Origin: Halomonas alkaliantarctica
GTDB lineage: Bacteria > Pseudomonadota > Gammaproteobacteria > Pseudomonadales > Halomonadaceae
Assembly (NCBI RefSeq): GCF_029854215.1
Contig: NZ_CP122961.1
Location: 1,054,001-1,118,000, forward strand
Direction of reading: 5' to 3'
Length of the DNA: 64,000 bases
The stretch's first letter is position 1. Each line of letters begins with the position of its first letter. A model generated the notes under the pieces. It saw only the letters and a list, made by a program, of their open reading frames with translations, was not told where the DNA came from and made no database searches. The position numbers and the translations under genes were made by a program. Below, piece after piece: positions 19,839 to 30,510 of this stretch.

Positions 19839-20937
19839 AATCAGTTCTAGGTCTATAAAAAATAGGCTTCCCAGATTGCGGTCTTCGAGCGTAGCGACAA
19901 CTAAGCGCAAGCCCGAACTCTCAAAGAATGGCCTGCGTCAGTGCTTTAGAGTCGCCGGGGGTGGCTTGCTAGGATTTGTGGTCAGCCAATTGATGGGGTG
20001 GAACTACGGGGTGTTTTTTACCGTTTTTCCGATGTTTTTACTGGGTATGGTGCCGATTCTTAACGGTCATATCATTCGCCAGTTTTTAGCTAATATATCG
20101 ATCAACGTGCTCGAAGTTAGTCTGGTGGTGGGCTTGCTCAAGCATATGCCGGTAGTGATGACTTTGGCCGTAATGGGCATTTTTCTATTTCGCTTTAACC
20201 TGATGGCGAAGGGGCCACTGTTTCTATTTGGCGCCAATGGCGTACTGACGCTCAGTATTTTGCTGCACTTTGCCAGCTACACCAATGTGGACTTGAGCGA
20301 TTTACTCGCCTGTAATCTCGTCGCCAGTGGTCTGGCGGTATTTATTGCCATGCTGATGCATACGCTGTTTCCCGACGTGGAAGCACGCAAGCCGCCGCCA
20401 CGGGTTACCAAAACATCCTCGCAAATTCGCCATGAAACCTTAATGGGGGGGTTAACTGCCACGCTCTCATTTGTGGTGTTTCAGGTATTCGATTTGCAGG
20501 GCTCACTGTCTGCGCAAATGGCCACCATTCTGGTGCTGTTTACGCTGGGCTACTCTGGAGCGAAAGTATCAGCCGCCAAGCGAGCGGTAGGAACGTTGTT
20601 AGGGTGTAACTTGGCGCTACTCATGCAGCTACTTCTTTATACCCAAAGTCACCATTTTTTGCTGGTGGTGTTGCTCTACTGGCTGGGGCTCATGCTCTTC
20701 GCTCGGGAGCATATTCATGAAGGCGGTGGCTCGGGAATTGGCTTTGGCGGGATGACCACCCTGGGGATTCTGTTTGGCCAGTCGCTGGGCCCGCAGCAGG
20801 ACCTGGTGTATAGCGCCCTCTATCGCTTCTCTTCGATGAGCATTGCTCTGGTCCTTACACTGCTGACCTTAGCTTGCTTGCATTTTGCGTTTAACCGCTG
20901 GACGCCTACGCGTTTACCCGCGAGCAACTCGCCATAA
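19828..20937 (+). CDS. DUF2955 family integral membrane protein, FUSC-like pump component
   Basis: A 369-residue membrane protein with two sets of hydrophobic helices (about 45-180 and 205-355) separated by a cytoplasmic stretch near residue 185-205, the layout of aromatic acid exporter/fusaric acid resistance-like proteins. A positively charged N-terminus (RSIKNRLPRLRSSSVATTKR) precedes the first helix. It is translated from an ATG inside the end of the HlyD-like gene, so the two products are probably partners. A function as the transport subunit is inferred from family and context only. Confidence 0.8.
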   Translation: MFIKISSRSIKNRLPRLRSSSVATTKRKPELSKNGLRQCFRVAGGGLLGFVVSQLMGWNYGVFFTVFPMFLLGMVPILNGHIIRQFLANISINVLEVSLVVGLLKHMPVVMTLAVMGIFLFRFNLMAKGPLFLFGANGVLTLSILLHFASYTNVDLSDLLACNLVASGLAVFIAMLMHTLFPDVEARKPPPRVTKTSSQIRHETLMGGLTATLSFVVFQVFDLQGSLSAQMATILVLFTLGYSGAKVSAAKRAVGTLLGCNLALLMQLLLYTQSHHFLLVVLLYWLGLMLFAREHIHEGGGSGIGFGGMTTLGILFGQSLGPQQDLVYSALYRFSSMSIALVLTLLTLACLHFAFNRWTPTRLPASNSP

Positions 20938-21060
20938 ATTAATTAGCGCAACTTTTTTAATAAAGGCTACTCTGATGAATGTGTCGACGTGTGATTAGCC
21001 GTGCTACTCGCACCTTTCACACACGGCGTTTTCCCTACTAACGGATTAGAGGTGTTCGTC

Positions 21061-21246
21061 ATGACAACGGGTAAAGATGATAAAGCTAAAGGCGCAGGCA
21101 ACAAAGCAGCAGGCAAAGTGAAAGAAGCCGCGGGCAAGGCGACGGGTAGTCATAAAACAGAAGCCAAAGGTAAGGCCCAGCAGGCGAAAGGCGAACTGCA
21201 AAAAGGCAAAGGCGAAGCCAAGGAGAGCCAGAAAAAACAGCGCTAG
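21061..21246 (+). CDS. CsbD-like small stress protein
   Basis: A 61-residue very hydrophilic protein rich in Lys, Ala, Gly and Gln with the repeated CsbD pattern (GNKAAGKVKEAAGKATG, then KAQQAKGELQKGKGEAK). CsbD proteins rise in general stress and osmotic stress; the biochemical role is unknown. ATG 21061 is preferred to an upstream in-frame TTG-type start because the CsbD homology begins there and AGAGG precedes it. It is monocistronic and followed at once by a strong terminator. Confidence 0.88.
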   Translation: MTTGKDDKAKGAGNKAAGKVKEAAGKATGSHKTEAKGKAQQAKGELQKGKGEAKESQKKQR

Positions 21247-21267
21247 TGCTAGTTATGGAATACTGAT

Positions 21268-21300
21268 ACCAACAGGGGGCTTCGGCCCCCTGTTGGTGTT
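21268..21300 (+). terminator. Terminator after the CsbD-like gene
   Basis: A perfect 13-bp stem (ACCAACAGGGGGC / GCCCCCTGTTGGT) closed by a TTCG tetraloop and followed by GTTT. It can also serve the facing DASS transporter gene. Confidence 0.85.
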
Positions 21301-21370
21301 TATGAGCTCGGAAATTACTGTATCTCACCTTCAGTACTGAAGCATTGGGCAATAGCTTTGAAAGCCTTCC

Positions 21371-22837
21371 TTAGTAGTGACCCAGTAATTTCCACCACAA
21401 ACCGCCGACAACTACCCAGATCACAAGATTGACCACGCTCATAATAAAGCCCGCTTTCCACCACTCGCCCAGCGTTAGGTAGCCCGACCCAAAAATGACG
21501 GGCGACGTGCCAGTGGCGTAGTGAGTTAAGGTCATCATGATGGAGGAGGTGGCGGCCATGATAAGCACAAACGGCATGGGCGGTGCGCCGAGTGTTAACC
21601 CAACGGTAAGAAAAGCCGCCATCATGGCAGTAATATGTGCGGTGGTGCTGGCAAAGAAGTAGTGAGTGTAGAGGAAAGTCAGCACTAGCAAGGCCGATGC
21701 TCCCATCCAGCCGATGCCCATCATGGTGATCCAGTTCTGCATATTGATAGAGAACCAGTCGATCAAACCGGTCTGGTTGAGCTGGGTAGCCATCATGATC
21801 AGGGCGCCGAACCAGAGTAGGGTATCCCAGGCGTTCTTTTCTGCTAGGACATCATCCCAGGTTAATACGCCGGTCATTAGCAGTATCGATAGTCCAATAA
21901 ACGCCGACGTGGTGGTATTAAGGGTTACCGAGTCACCTAGAAATAGCGCCGGGATATCTGCCCACAGCAGCAATAGCACTAAGAATACAAACAGCATAAT
22001 GCCTTCGTCTCGGCTGAGCTTACCCATTTTGGCAAGTTTATCCCGCGCCATCTGCGTGGCGTGGGGTGTCTGTTTAATATCCGGCGGATAAAGCAGATAA
22101 AGAATATAGGGCATAGCCAGGATAGCGACCAAACCAGGCAGTAGCATGGCGAGCGCCCAGGTCATCCAGCTCAGCTGGATTTCCGCCCCAGTGGCGATAG
22201 ATATCAGCTCTACTGTCAGTGGGTTGGGGGCAGTGGCGGTAACAAACATCGCTGAGGTAATCGGGTTACTGTGATAGTTCACCAGCGCCAAATATTTGCC
22301 TATTTTACCCTCCGTGCCGTCCTCCGGACGTGAGTCAAAGCCTTTAGCAATAGAGCGCATAATGGGATGCATGATACCGCCACCGCGGGCAGTATTGCTG
22401 GGGGTTACGGGGGCAATGGAGAGCTCTGAAAAAGCTAGGCTGTAACCGATTCCCAGCGTCTTCTTGCCAAAGATCGAAATGAAATAGTAGCCGATGCGGG
22501 CTCCCAGCCCCGTCTTAATTAGCCCCCGGGAAATCATAATCGAGATGGCGATTAACCAGATCAGCGAGTTGGAGTAGCTGCTTAACGCATCGTTAATCGC
22601 GGTGCCCGGGTTGTCGCTAGTCACCCCACTCGCTGCCACAATGGCGATGGCAATGATTGAGATGGCCCCAATGGGCATGGCCTTGCCAATAATCGCAGCA
22701 ATCGTCCCCACAAAAATAGCCAGCATCAGCCAGGCATCAGTGGTCAGGCCTTCTGGTAAGGGAATAACTAGCCATATCAGTAGAGTGATTGCCACCGCTA
22801 TAGCGGTTGGCCAGGGTTTGAAAGGCAGCGTCGGCAT
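21371..22837 (-). CDS. DASS family (SLC13-like) anion/dicarboxylate transporter
   Basis: Inner-membrane carrier of 488 residues with about 12 helices. It has the DASS substrate/sodium motifs: SNSLIWLIAISIMISRGLIKTGLG, AFSELSIAPVTPSNTARGGGI near 150 (SNT signature), and TALP-like FVTATAPNPLTVEL near 215. A C-terminal repeat holds ATSSIMMTLTHYATGTSPVIFGSGY. This arrangement matches the 2-oxoglutarate/malate translocator and CitT/TtdT group. It likely moves a C4-C6 dicarboxylate or tricarboxylate. It stands alone, with no regulator next to it. Confidence 0.88.
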   Translation of the reverse strand: MPTLPFKPWPTAIAVAITLLIWLVIPLPEGLTTDAWLMLAIFVGTIAAIIGKAMPIGAISIIAIAIVAASGVTSDNPGTAINDALSSYSNSLIWLIAISIMISRGLIKTGLGARIGYYFISIFGKKTLGIGYSLAFSELSIAPVTPSNTARGGGIMHPIMRSIAKGFDSRPEDGTEGKIGKYLALVNYHSNPITSAMFVTATAPNPLTVELISIATGAEIQLSWMTWALAMLLPGLVAILAMPYILYLLYPPDIKQTPHATQMARDKLAKMGKLSRDEGIMLFVFLVLLLLWADIPALFLGDSVTLNTTTSAFIGLSILLMTGVLTWDDVLAEKNAWDTLLWFGALIMMATQLNQTGLIDWFSINMQNWITMMGIGWMGASALLVLTFLYTHYFFASTTAHITAMMAAFLTVGLTLGAPPMPFVLIMAATSSIMMTLTHYATGTSPVIFGSGYLTLGEWWKAGFIMSVVNLVIWVVVGGLWWKLLGHY

Positions 22838-23043
22838 CGTGGTACCCCAAAGTAAGTAGATGTCTGTAGCGCGCTTTCAGATAATAAAAAGCAGTGCTAA
22901 AGAAATTACTTAAGTCTAAATCGGGTGGACGCTTGCCGACTTGCCCCACGTCAATCCTAAGCTTGATCTAGCGCAATTACTCACGCTGTCTGCTATGACT
23001 TAATGGTGAAGTGTCATGACTCCCCTCATTGAGGAAGCGACCC

Positions 23044-24123
23044 ATGCCTACCATGATGAAAGCGGCCATCTTCGTTGAGCCCGGCCGCATCGAGATAGAC
23101 GATAAACCCATCCCCGAGATCGGCCCCAACGACGCACTGATGCGTGTGACCACAACGACGATCTGCGGCACCGATATCCATATCTTAAAAGGTGAATACC
23201 CGGTTGAGCGCGGCTTAACCATTGGCCACGAGCCGGTGGGCGTTATCGAAAAACTGGGGGCCAACGTTAAGGGGTACCAAGAGGGACAACGGGTAATCGC
23301 CGGGGCGATCTGCCCCAGCTTTACCTCCTATGCCTGCCAGGATGACTGCTGCTCACAGGATGGCGGTCACCACAGCCACGGTTACAAGCCGATGGGCGGC
23401 TGGCGCTTTGGGAATACCATCGACGGCGCCCAGGCCGAATACCTGCTGGTTCCCGACGCACAGGCCAATCTCTCGCCAGTACCCGATGGCCTGACCGATG
23501 AACAGGTGTTGATGTGCCCGGATATTATGTCCACCGGTTTTGCCGGTGCAGAAGCTGCCGGTATCAAAATTGGCGACATCGTGGTCGTGTTTGCTCAAGG
23601 TCCGATTGGCTTATGCGCAACCGCAGGTGCAAAGCTGCGTGGGGCGGGGTTGATCATTGCCGTAGACGGTGTTGATGAGCGCCTAACCATGGCCAAGCAG
23701 ATGGGTGCGGATGTCACGATCGATTTTCGTAAAGTCGATGTGGTAGAAGAAATCCTCAAGCTCACCGGCGGGCGCGGGGTAGATTCCGCTATTGAAGCAC
23801 TCGGCTTGCAGCAAACGTTCGAGTCCGCTTTGCGCGTACTAAAACCCGGCGGGACACTATCAAGCCTTGGCGTTTACTCCCAGGACCTAACGATTCCGTT
23901 GGGCTCTTTCTGTGCGGGCCTCGGCGACCATAAGATCATCACTTCGCTATGCCCCGGCGGTAAAGAGCGGATGCGCAGGCTGATGAGCATCATCGCCGCC
24001 GGTCGGTTGGATCTTGGGCCCATGGTCACCCACCGCTATGCGCTCGAGAATATCGTTGACGCCTACGATCTCTTCTCCCACCAGCGCGATGGCGTATTGA
24101 AAGTGGCGCTTGAGGTCTCCTGA
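23044..24123 (+). CDS. Zinc-dependent alcohol dehydrogenase
   Basis: Medium-chain NAD(P)-dependent dehydrogenase, 359 residues. Catalytic zinc ligands are Cys in TTICGTDIH (about 38) and His in GHEPVG (about 60), with the third acidic ligand later. A Cys/His-rich loop (CQDDCCSQDGGHHSHGYK, about 99-116) replaces the usual four-Cys structural zinc site, as in secondary alcohol dehydrogenases of the thermophilic/clostridial type. The nucleotide fold is at VVVFAQGPIGLCA. ATG 23044 follows GAGGAAG. A decayed copy of its 3-prime end lies at 30930-31057. Confidence 0.92.
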   Translation: MPTMMKAAIFVEPGRIEIDDKPIPEIGPNDALMRVTTTTICGTDIHILKGEYPVERGLTIGHEPVGVIEKLGANVKGYQEGQRVIAGAICPSFTSYACQDDCCSQDGGHHSHGYKPMGGWRFGNTIDGAQAEYLLVPDAQANLSPVPDGLTDEQVLMCPDIMSTGFAGAEAAGIKIGDIVVVFAQGPIGLCATAGAKLRGAGLIIAVDGVDERLTMAKQMGADVTIDFRKVDVVEEILKLTGGRGVDSAIEALGLQQTFESALRVLKPGGTLSSLGVYSQDLTIPLGSFCAGLGDHKIITSLCPGGKERMRRLMSIIAAGRLDLGPMVTHRYALENIVDAYDLFSHQRDGVLKVALEVS

Positions 24124-24185
24124 GGTTCAAAGCTAAGATTGATGTTCAGCAGCAAGGCTGTTCTTCAGTAGGAGGCGTGCTCAGC

Positions 24186-24260
24186 TCACGTCTCCTTGTA
24201 CAGTACTCTGCTTTTGTGGCGAAATTTCTCCGCCCGTTCTTCTCTACCTGTCATCATTGC
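24186..24260 (-). pseudogene. Relic of a thiC 3-prime end
   Basis: Read on the minus strand, this stretch encodes AMMTGREERAEKFRHK and then SRVLYKET followed by TGA. It aligns without gaps to the last 24 residues of the intact ThiC at 33148-35037 ([24 protein letters not shown]), with 14 identities. An in-frame stop lies just upstream, so only the tail survives. The sequence after the stop (CAGCAGCAAGGCTGTT at 24142-24157) also resembles that after the intact thiC. Confidence 0.7.
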
Positions 24261-24329
24261 TTATCTGCGCAGGGCACTAGGCAGTGGTGGTAAAGCGCAG
24301 CTGGGATGAATTTCAATTACTATATTCGG

Positions 24330-24686
24330 TTAGGTCTTGAAGCAAGATACGCCTGATTTCCAGACCTGCTCAAGGTTCTCGCCTGGAAAAAGGAGCAGCG
24401 CTGTAAGTACTGGAAAGGGAATCTCGCTGTAGACTTTGGATCGCCAAAGCGCATGAGCATCATTCATTATGGCGACCAGCTCGGCACCAATGCCATTGCG
24501 ACGATAAGTACTGCATAGGCCAGAAAAGCTCAGTGGTGACGCAGAAACCAGCTCCTCAGGTAGGTCAACGCCCTCTACGAGTTGTACACCGGTTAAATCG
24601 TTAGTGATTGCCCAACCCGAGAGCGTAGGCATATCGAGCAACTTCCAACCACGCCTTGATACTCGACTTTGAGCGAGGGCGTACAA
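24330..24686 (-). CDS. Hypothetical protein or gene remnant
   Basis: An open frame of 118 codons that I do not recognise with certainty. A stretch CSTYRRNGIGAELVAIMNDAH recalls the acetyl-CoA-binding motif of GNAT acetyltransferases (R-x-x-G-x-G/A), but the rest does not clearly follow that fold. The likely start (MPTLSGWAITND) is internal. It lies among gene relics, so decay is likely. Confidence 0.3.
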   Translation of the reverse strand: MYALAQSRVSRRGWKLLDMPTLSGWAITNDLTGVQLVEGVDLPEELVSASPLSFSGLCSTYRRNGIGAELVAIMNDAHALWRSKVYSEIPFPVLTALLLFPGENLEQVWKSGVSCFKT

Positions 24687-24828
24687 TTACTCTTCAGTTA
24701 GTTGGTGAATGCGTAAGTGTTCATCATTTCTCCTCATGGAGTACGAGAAATTGCATGTGTGGGAGCGTTCCGCACTAGCATGACGGTTGCTGGAGTAATA
24801 CGCGTCACTTGCACAACGTTGTTGCCAG

Positions 24829-25011
24829 TTAGCCTAGTGCTTTCTCGTCATACACACGCGGGCTTACGAAGTCATTGGAGCACTCCCGTGCATTAATAAT
24901 ATGAATTAACTCGATGCTAGTGACGGTCAGCATTGCTAGGTAGCTTACCTGGGGCAAAGCCAAAAGAGATGAATGGCTGTCGTCGATTGGTACGAGCAAT
25001 TTGGTGCACAT
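24829..25011 (-). pseudogene. Universal stress protein, N-terminal fragment
   Basis: The 60 residues begin MCTKLLVPIDDSHSSLLALPQ and continue into a second strand (SIELIHIINARE), which is the start of the UspA fold. The frame stops at residue 60, while the family has about 140-150 residues and its nucleotide-binding GxxGxxG region is missing. It is read as a truncated relic. Confidence 0.6.
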
Positions 25012-25044
25012 AGTGGGTGCCGGCTTGATGGATAGTGATTTATT

Positions 25045-26169
25045 TCAGACCATCTGACTGATGGTCTTACGGAAACGAGCTAGGGAAATGGCGAACAGCA
25101 CACTGCCAATCACGATTAGCATTAGAAACTGGGTCCATACGACATCAAAGCCGGCCCCACGGAATAAAATGGCCTGGCTCAGCTCGACGAAATGAGTGGT
25201 GGGAGCGATGAGCATGATGTTCTGGACGAGTTCGGGCATGCTTTCACGTGGTGTCGCACTTCCCGATAGCATTTGCAGTGGTAGCAGTAACAGGATCATC
25301 AGCATGCCGAATTGCGGCATGCTACGTGCCAGCGTAGCCAGGAAAATGCCCATTGAGGTGGTGGCGAACAGGTGCAGGGTGGCCCCCGCTAGGAACAGTG
25401 CAACCGAGCCCTCCACGGGTACCTGCAGTAGGCCTCGAACCACGAAGGTCAAAGAAAGGACCACGGCCAGCAAGACCACTACCCCCATCGACCACACTTT
25501 GGCTAGCATGATCTGCGTAGGTGTGACCGGCATGACCAACAGGTGTTCGATGGTGCCATGCTCACGCTCACGGATCAGCGCGGCACCGGTAAGAATGATG
25601 GAAAGCATCGTGACGTGATCGATAATCGACATCAGCGAGCCGAACCAGAACTGTTCCAGCCTGGGGTTGAAGCGGGCGCGCAGGATCAGGTCTACCGGTG
25701 GTAAAGCGCTCGCGCGGTAACGCTGGACAAACTCGTTGACCTCGCCCATGACGATTTGCTGTACGTAGCTATTTCCTGAGAAGGCCTGACTCATGCGGGT
25801 TGCATCGATATTGAGTTGGAGAGCGGGCGTGCGTTTGGCCAGCACGTCGCGCTGGAAGTTAGCAGGGATGACCAGCACAAAAGTGTATTGCCCAGCATCC
25901 AGCCCTGCGTCCATTTCTGGAAGCGAGATGATTTTTGGATCCACAAACAGAGGGGGATAGAAGGCAGAGGTGATCCGCGCGGAGAGCTGAGAGTCGTCTT
26001 CATCGACGATCGCAATAGGTGCGTTGTTCAGTGTCTCGGGCATCGCCGTGGCGGAGGAGTAGACGGCGATGCTGAACACGTAGGTGATAAGTACCAGCAT
26101 GATCGGGTCGCGCAGCAGGCTCCAAAACTCTTTGATGCCAAGGCGAAAGATAGTGGCAACCTGGCGCAT
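25045..26169 (-). CDS. yhhJ: ABC-2 type transporter permease, YhhJ-like
   Basis: Membrane subunit of an ABC exporter, 374 residues. It has one N-terminal helix (about 20-40), a large periplasmic domain and five C-terminal helices (from about 170), the ABC-2 layout. REREHGTIEHLLVMPVTPTQIMLAK at about 225 is the conserved cytoplasmic ABC-2 motif. ATG 26169 lies one base after the rbbA stop, with AGGAG within rbbA; a longer frame to 26205 is less likely. It is the third gene of the yhiI-rbbA-yhhJ-type operon. Confidence 0.88.
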   Translation of the reverse strand: MRQVATIFRLGIKEFWSLLRDPIMLVLITYVFSIAVYSSATAMPETLNNAPIAIVDEDDSQLSARITSAFYPPLFVDPKIISLPEMDAGLDAGQYTFVLVIPANFQRDVLAKRTPALQLNIDATRMSQAFSGNSYVQQIVMGEVNEFVQRYRASALPPVDLILRARFNPRLEQFWFGSLMSIIDHVTMLSIILTGAALIREREHGTIEHLLVMPVTPTQIMLAKVWSMGVVVLLAVVLSLTFVVRGLLQVPVEGSVALFLAGATLHLFATTSMGIFLATLARSMPQFGMLMILLLLPLQMLSGSATPRESMPELVQNIMLIAPTTHFVELSQAILFRGAGFDVVWTQFLMLIVIGSVLFAISLARFRKTISQMV

Positions 26170-26170
26170 C

Positions 26171-28948
26171 TTAACTCTCCTGCTTTTTGAGTAGGACAAT
26201 TGCAAGCCCCATGATCACGGGAACCGAAAGCAGCATCGGTAGGAAAGAACTGATCAGGTCGCGAAGATCGAGGGCCTTGCTGAATACGCCACGGCTGATA
26301 GTGAACATATAGCTTGCCGGGTAGATATCGCCGATAAAGCGGCCTACGCCGTCAAGTGAAGAAACGGGATTGGTCAGACCTGAAAACTGGATAGCGGGTA
26401 TTAGGGTGCCGATCATGGCGAAAAACATGGCGGCGATCTGACTCTTGGTGATAGTGGAGGCCAACAGGCCCATACCGGTAGCGATGACAGAGAACACCAG
26501 CGCCGCAAGTGCCAGGGTCGGGAAACTACCCGTAATCGGTACGCCGAACAGGGTGATAGCCAGCCCTATCATCAACAGAAAATTGATCATTGCCAAGCCA
26601 ATATAGGGAATTTGCTTGCCGATCAGGAACTCGGCCCGGGTGACCGGAGTGACGTAGAGGTTAATAATCGAGCCCATCTCTTTTTCACGCACGACTGAGA
26701 GCGCAGTGAGCATGGCTGGCAGCATCAGCAACAGCAGTGGGATTACGGCGGGCACCATAGCGGGAAGGCTTTGGATGTCGGGGTTGTAGCGGTAACGGTT
26801 TTCGATAGTCGCCGCCATCGCGCTGGCAGAGAAGCCAGACTGCCTCGCCTGCTCCTGTAGCCACTGCTGGTGAATCCCCTGGACATAGCCCTGCACGGTT
26901 TCGGCGCGCTGAGGCATAGCACCATCGATCCAGGCGCCTATTGCCACATTACGACCGCGTAGCACGTCGCGTTCAAATCCTGGAGGAATCTCGATCGCCA
27001 ATGCGAGTTCCCCGCTGCGCATGCGGCGATCAAGCTCTTTATAGTCAGTCAGTGGCGGCCGTTCGATAAAATAGTGAGGGGCTCCAGAGATATTCAGTGC
27101 GTAGCTGTGACTAAGCGGAGATTGGTCGCGGTCGAGGATGGCGTAGGGAAGATCCTCCACATCCATGCTGATACCGAAACCTATTACACACATCAGGATT
27201 AGCGAGCCGACGAGTGCCAGGGCTGCCCTTACCGGATCGCGGCGTAGTTCCAGTGTTTCGCGCCACATGTAGCAGAGCAGCCGCTGGAGGCTGAAGTGCC
27301 GGTTGTGCGGTGCATTAGGGCGAGGTAAATCAATAAGATTAGCTGATGCTGGTGAACCGCCGGATTCTTGTGACGGGATTTGTGATGCGGTGCTCTTCTG
27401 ATCGGCCTCGGCCTCGGCCTCAAGCAGGTAGCCGATGAAAGCTTCCTCGAGTGTTGCTGCACCCCGCTTTTCGACCAGCGCTGCCGGGGTGTCGCTATCG
27501 AGTACTCGTCCGGCGTGCATCATTGACATGCGGTCGCAGCGCTCAGCCTCGTTCATAAAATGGGTAGAGATAAAGATTGTTACCCGGTCACGCCGCGATA
27601 GTTCGACCAGTAGGCGCCAGAAGTTGTCGCGGGCGATAGGGTCTACGCCGGAAGTAGGTTCGTCGAGTATCAATAGCTCGGGTTTATGCACCATCGCCAC
27701 CGCCAACGAGAGCCGCTGACGAACGCCAAGGGGAAGGCTTTCCGGTAGATCATCGAGTACCTTGTCTAGCTCAAAACGCTTGACCATCTCGTCGACTCGT
27801 AAGGGTATATCGTGCTTTGCAAGCTGGAACAAATTGGCGTGCAGTACCAGGTTCTGGTGCACTGTGAGCTCGCCATACAAGGAGAAAGCCTGGGACATGT
27901 AGCCGACTCGTCGACGGGTATCGATATCGCGCGGGTCGACCTTTTGGCCGAACAGCCAAGCCTGGCCTTCACTGGCGGGCAGCAGACCGGTTAGCATCTT
28001 CATGGTGGTTGATTTGCCACAGCCATTGGAGCCGAGGAAGCCGAAGATTTCGCCGCGTCGAATACGAAAATTAACATGGTCAACGGCAACAAAGTCACCG
28101 AAGCGCATAGTTAGGCTTTGGGCTTCGATAGCGATGTCTGTATCGGCATCAACCTCCAGCGTGGGAATCTCCACAGGTTGATAGCCGCGTTTTTTCTCCT
28201 CCGGTAGTAGCTCGATATAGGTGGCATCCAGTGAGTCGCTGGCGGTGAGCGCAAGCAGCTCCTGGGAGGTGCCGGTAGCGAGTTTCCGTCCAGCATCCAT
28301 GACTACAAGCCAGTCGAAGCGCTGGGCTTCGTCCATATACGACGTCGCAACTATCACGCTCATGTGCGGGCGATCAACGCGGATGCGGCTAATCAGATCC
28401 CAGAACTGGGCACGGGCCAGCGGGTCGACGCCGGTGGTGGGTTCGTCAAGGATTAGCAGGTCAGGATCGTGAATCAGTGCGCAGCACAACCCGAGCTTCT
28501 GCTTCATGCCGCCAGAGAGTTTTCCAGCGGGGCGCGTCAAGAACAAATGCAATCCGGTACTGCGAGTCAGGTCATCGATGCGTCGACGACGCTCTTTTGC
28601 CTCGTGGCCGAACAAGCGGGCGAAGAACTGCAGATTCTCCTCTACGGAGAGGGTAGGATAGAGGTTTTTACCTAATCCTTGGGGCATGTAGGCGATACGT
28701 GGCCCTATGCGGCTACGATGCTGTTTGTCGCGCATGTTGCCGCCTAGCACGGTGACTTCGCCTTCTTGCACCTTACGAGCGCCAGCGAGCAGGGCCAGCA
28801 GGCTGGATTTGCCGACACCATCTGGGCCTATCAGGCCGATCATGCAGCCTGCTGGCAGTTCCAGATCCAGCGCGTCAAGCGCCGTGATGCGTCCGTAGCG
28901 CAATGTTAGCGCACTGACGCGGGCGACAGAGAGTATCTCTTGGCTCAT
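26171..28948 (-). CDS. rbbA: RbbA-like ABC transporter with two ATPase domains and a permease domain
   Basis: A 925-residue fusion. ATPase domain 1 (about 5-235) has Walker [10 protein letters not shown], signature LSGGMKQKL and Walker [14 protein letters not shown]. ATPase domain 2 (about 275-510) has GSNGCGKST and [13 protein letters not shown]; its signature reads LPLGVRQRL, also found in E. coli RbbA as I recall. The C-terminal ABC-2 permease domain starts near 560. E. coli RbbA is described as a ribosome-associated ATPase, yet its gene context and permease domain suggest export. The start overlaps the HlyD-like stop (ATGA). Confidence 0.9.
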   Translation of the reverse strand: MSQEILSVARVSALTLRYGRITALDALDLELPAGCMIGLIGPDGVGKSSLLALLAGARKVQEGEVTVLGGNMRDKQHRSRIGPRIAYMPQGLGKNLYPTLSVEENLQFFARLFGHEAKERRRRIDDLTRSTGLHLFLTRPAGKLSGGMKQKLGLCCALIHDPDLLILDEPTTGVDPLARAQFWDLISRIRVDRPHMSVIVATSYMDEAQRFDWLVVMDAGRKLATGTSQELLALTASDSLDATYIELLPEEKKRGYQPVEIPTLEVDADTDIAIEAQSLTMRFGDFVAVDHVNFRIRRGEIFGFLGSNGCGKSTTMKMLTGLLPASEGQAWLFGQKVDPRDIDTRRRVGYMSQAFSLYGELTVHQNLVLHANLFQLAKHDIPLRVDEMVKRFELDKVLDDLPESLPLGVRQRLSLAVAMVHKPELLILDEPTSGVDPIARDNFWRLLVELSRRDRVTIFISTHFMNEAERCDRMSMMHAGRVLDSDTPAALVEKRGAATLEEAFIGYLLEAEAEADQKSTASQIPSQESGGSPASANLIDLPRPNAPHNRHFSLQRLLCYMWRETLELRRDPVRAALALVGSLILMCVIGFGISMDVEDLPYAILDRDQSPLSHSYALNISGAPHYFIERPPLTDYKELDRRMRSGELALAIEIPPGFERDVLRGRNVAIGAWIDGAMPQRAETVQGYVQGIHQQWLQEQARQSGFSASAMAATIENRYRYNPDIQSLPAMVPAVIPLLLLMLPAMLTALSVVREKEMGSIINLYVTPVTRAEFLIGKQIPYIGLAMINFLLMIGLAITLFGVPITGSFPTLALAALVFSVIATGMGLLASTITKSQIAAMFFAMIGTLIPAIQFSGLTNPVSSLDGVGRFIGDIYPASYMFTISRGVFSKALDLRDLISSFLPMLLSVPVIMGLAIVLLKKQES

Positions 28949-30021
28949 GGTGAAACATTGACCTCGAGATAGTCGGGCCAGGACACCTCTTCCTCAATCT
29001 TCAAGTAGGCCATGCCGGGTAGCCCTGTCTTAACCTGATTGATGTGCTTGAGCAGCAGATCAGGATTTATCTGAGCGCGAACTCGAAACATCAGTTTTTC
29101 CCGTTCGCTCTCGGTTTCCACGGTTTTGGGTGTGAACTGAGCAGTGCTGGCCACGAAGCTGACCCGGGCAGGAATGACATAGTCCGGGGCGGCGTCCAGC
29201 ACCAGTCGAACCTCGTCACCGATAGCAACCTGACCAGCCTCTCTAGTAGGCAGGAAGAAGGTCATGTAGACCTTGGTGAGGTCGATCAAGTTGAGCACTT
29301 TTCCCCCCGCGCCGAGTACCTCGCCCGGTTCGGCCACCCTGTACTGTACTCGGGCCAAACGATTAATTTTCAGCTCACTATCGTCCAGGTCAGCCTCAAT
29401 GCGTTGAATGGCGGCCTGGGTTGCGTCGATGTCTGACTCGGCTTCAATAACCTGGGATTCGGCAGCGCGGATAGCAGCCTGGGCAGAGAGTACCTGGGAA
29501 TTGGCTGAGGCCAGTGCTGCCTGATGGCTTTGGTAGTCGGCCAGGGTATCGTCGAATTGCTGGCGGGAAATGGCATTGCGCTCCACCAATTCAGACGAAC
29601 GCTCGTAGCGCTTTCGAGAGGCATTCAGCTCAGCCTGTCGCTGATTGACCACCGCTCGTGCGGTTTCCAGCTCGCTCTGACGCATAGCAACCATGGCCCG
29701 GGCTGTCTCCAGTGCGTTCTCAGCTCGGCGAGTCTGTGCTCTGGCCTGGGCCAGATCGGCCTCTAGGGTAGCGGTATCCATGCGAGCGACCACTTGACCG
29801 GCCTCGACAAACTCGCCTTCCTCGACTAATACTTCGTCGAGGCGGCCGGCGACGCGGGTGGCAATATCGATCTCAGTGGCTTCAATGCGTCCGTTGCCGC
29901 CAGTGATACCCTCGCCTAGGCCATCTGGCTGTAGCTCCCACCAGACAAACCAAGCCACGATGCTGATAGCGGCAAGGGCTACCAGGCTCTTGATCAACTT
30001 GCCTTTACTACTTGTCTTCAT
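28945..30021 (-). CDS. yhiI: HlyD-family membrane fusion protein, YhiI-like
   Basis: Periplasmic adaptor of the ABC exporter encoded downstream, 358 residues. An N-terminal anchor (about 10-29, [17 protein letters not shown]) leads to a lipoyl half ([22 protein letters not shown]), then a long Ala/Gln/Glu coiled coil (about 85-215). The second lipoyl half ([19 protein letters not shown]) and a beta-barrel domain follow. First gene of a three-gene overlapping operon. A 6-bp inverted repeat, AGCCAC / GTGGCT at 30072-30095, lies 50 bases upstream and could be an operator. Confidence 0.9.
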   Translation of the reverse strand: MKTSSKGKLIKSLVALAAISIVAWFVWWELQPDGLGEGITGGNGRIEATEIDIATRVAGRLDEVLVEEGEFVEAGQVVARMDTATLEADLAQARAQTRRAENALETARAMVAMRQSELETARAVVNQRQAELNASRKRYERSSELVERNAISRQQFDDTLADYQSHQAALASANSQVLSAQAAIRAAESQVIEAESDIDATQAAIQRIEADLDDSELKINRLARVQYRVAEPGEVLGAGGKVLNLIDLTKVYMTFFLPTREAGQVAIGDEVRLVLDAAPDYVIPARVSFVASTAQFTPKTVETESEREKLMFRVRAQINPDLLLKHINQVKTGLPGMAYLKIEEEVSWPDYLEVNVSP

Positions 30022-30510
30022 AATATCGAATCCACGGTTGGCAGTTGGTTAATAGGTTAACTTTACGTTCGAGCCACCGCATAATTGATGTGGCTATTAT
30101 GGCTCAGCAAGCTTGGCCTGAATCTAGTTGGTTTCAGCGAAGGTTGGTATTGCTTGATGTTGATGTATTTACAACCCCATCTTGATAGCGAGAGGGCCGC
30201 TCAATATAAGGCGTGAAACGCAGTGAGGGAGATGCAACCGATCAGCTAAAGCACAAGTACTGTGTAGGCTTACACTGTGTCCTTGGAATATAAAGAAGTG
30301 AAACCATCTATGCCGCTGCCATACTCAAAGTAAAACGTGGGGCTAGATTAGAAATTAGTTCAATTATCCTTGTCTTGTTAATTTAAGCATTGATCTTGGT
30401 CAATTAAAAACTGACTGGTCGGCTTTTAAGCTATAGCCGCGCGCTAGATATATCATTGCCTGCGCCAAGAGAGTGAAGGTAAATACAAGATTGCCAAGCA
30501 AGGAGATGTA
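30022..30510. other. Intergenic region upstream of the ABC exporter operon
   Basis: No credible gene in these 489 AT-rich bases. It should hold the yhiI promoter on the minus strand. The inverted repeat AGCCAC / GTGGCT at 30072-30095 is the only structured site noticed. No regulator gene is present. Confidence 0.5.

Noticed and set aside
26171..28948. Degenerate signature LPLGVRQ in the second ATPase domain of RbbA as a sign of damage
   Set aside because: The same form is, as far as I recall, present in E. coli RbbA, so it is a family feature.
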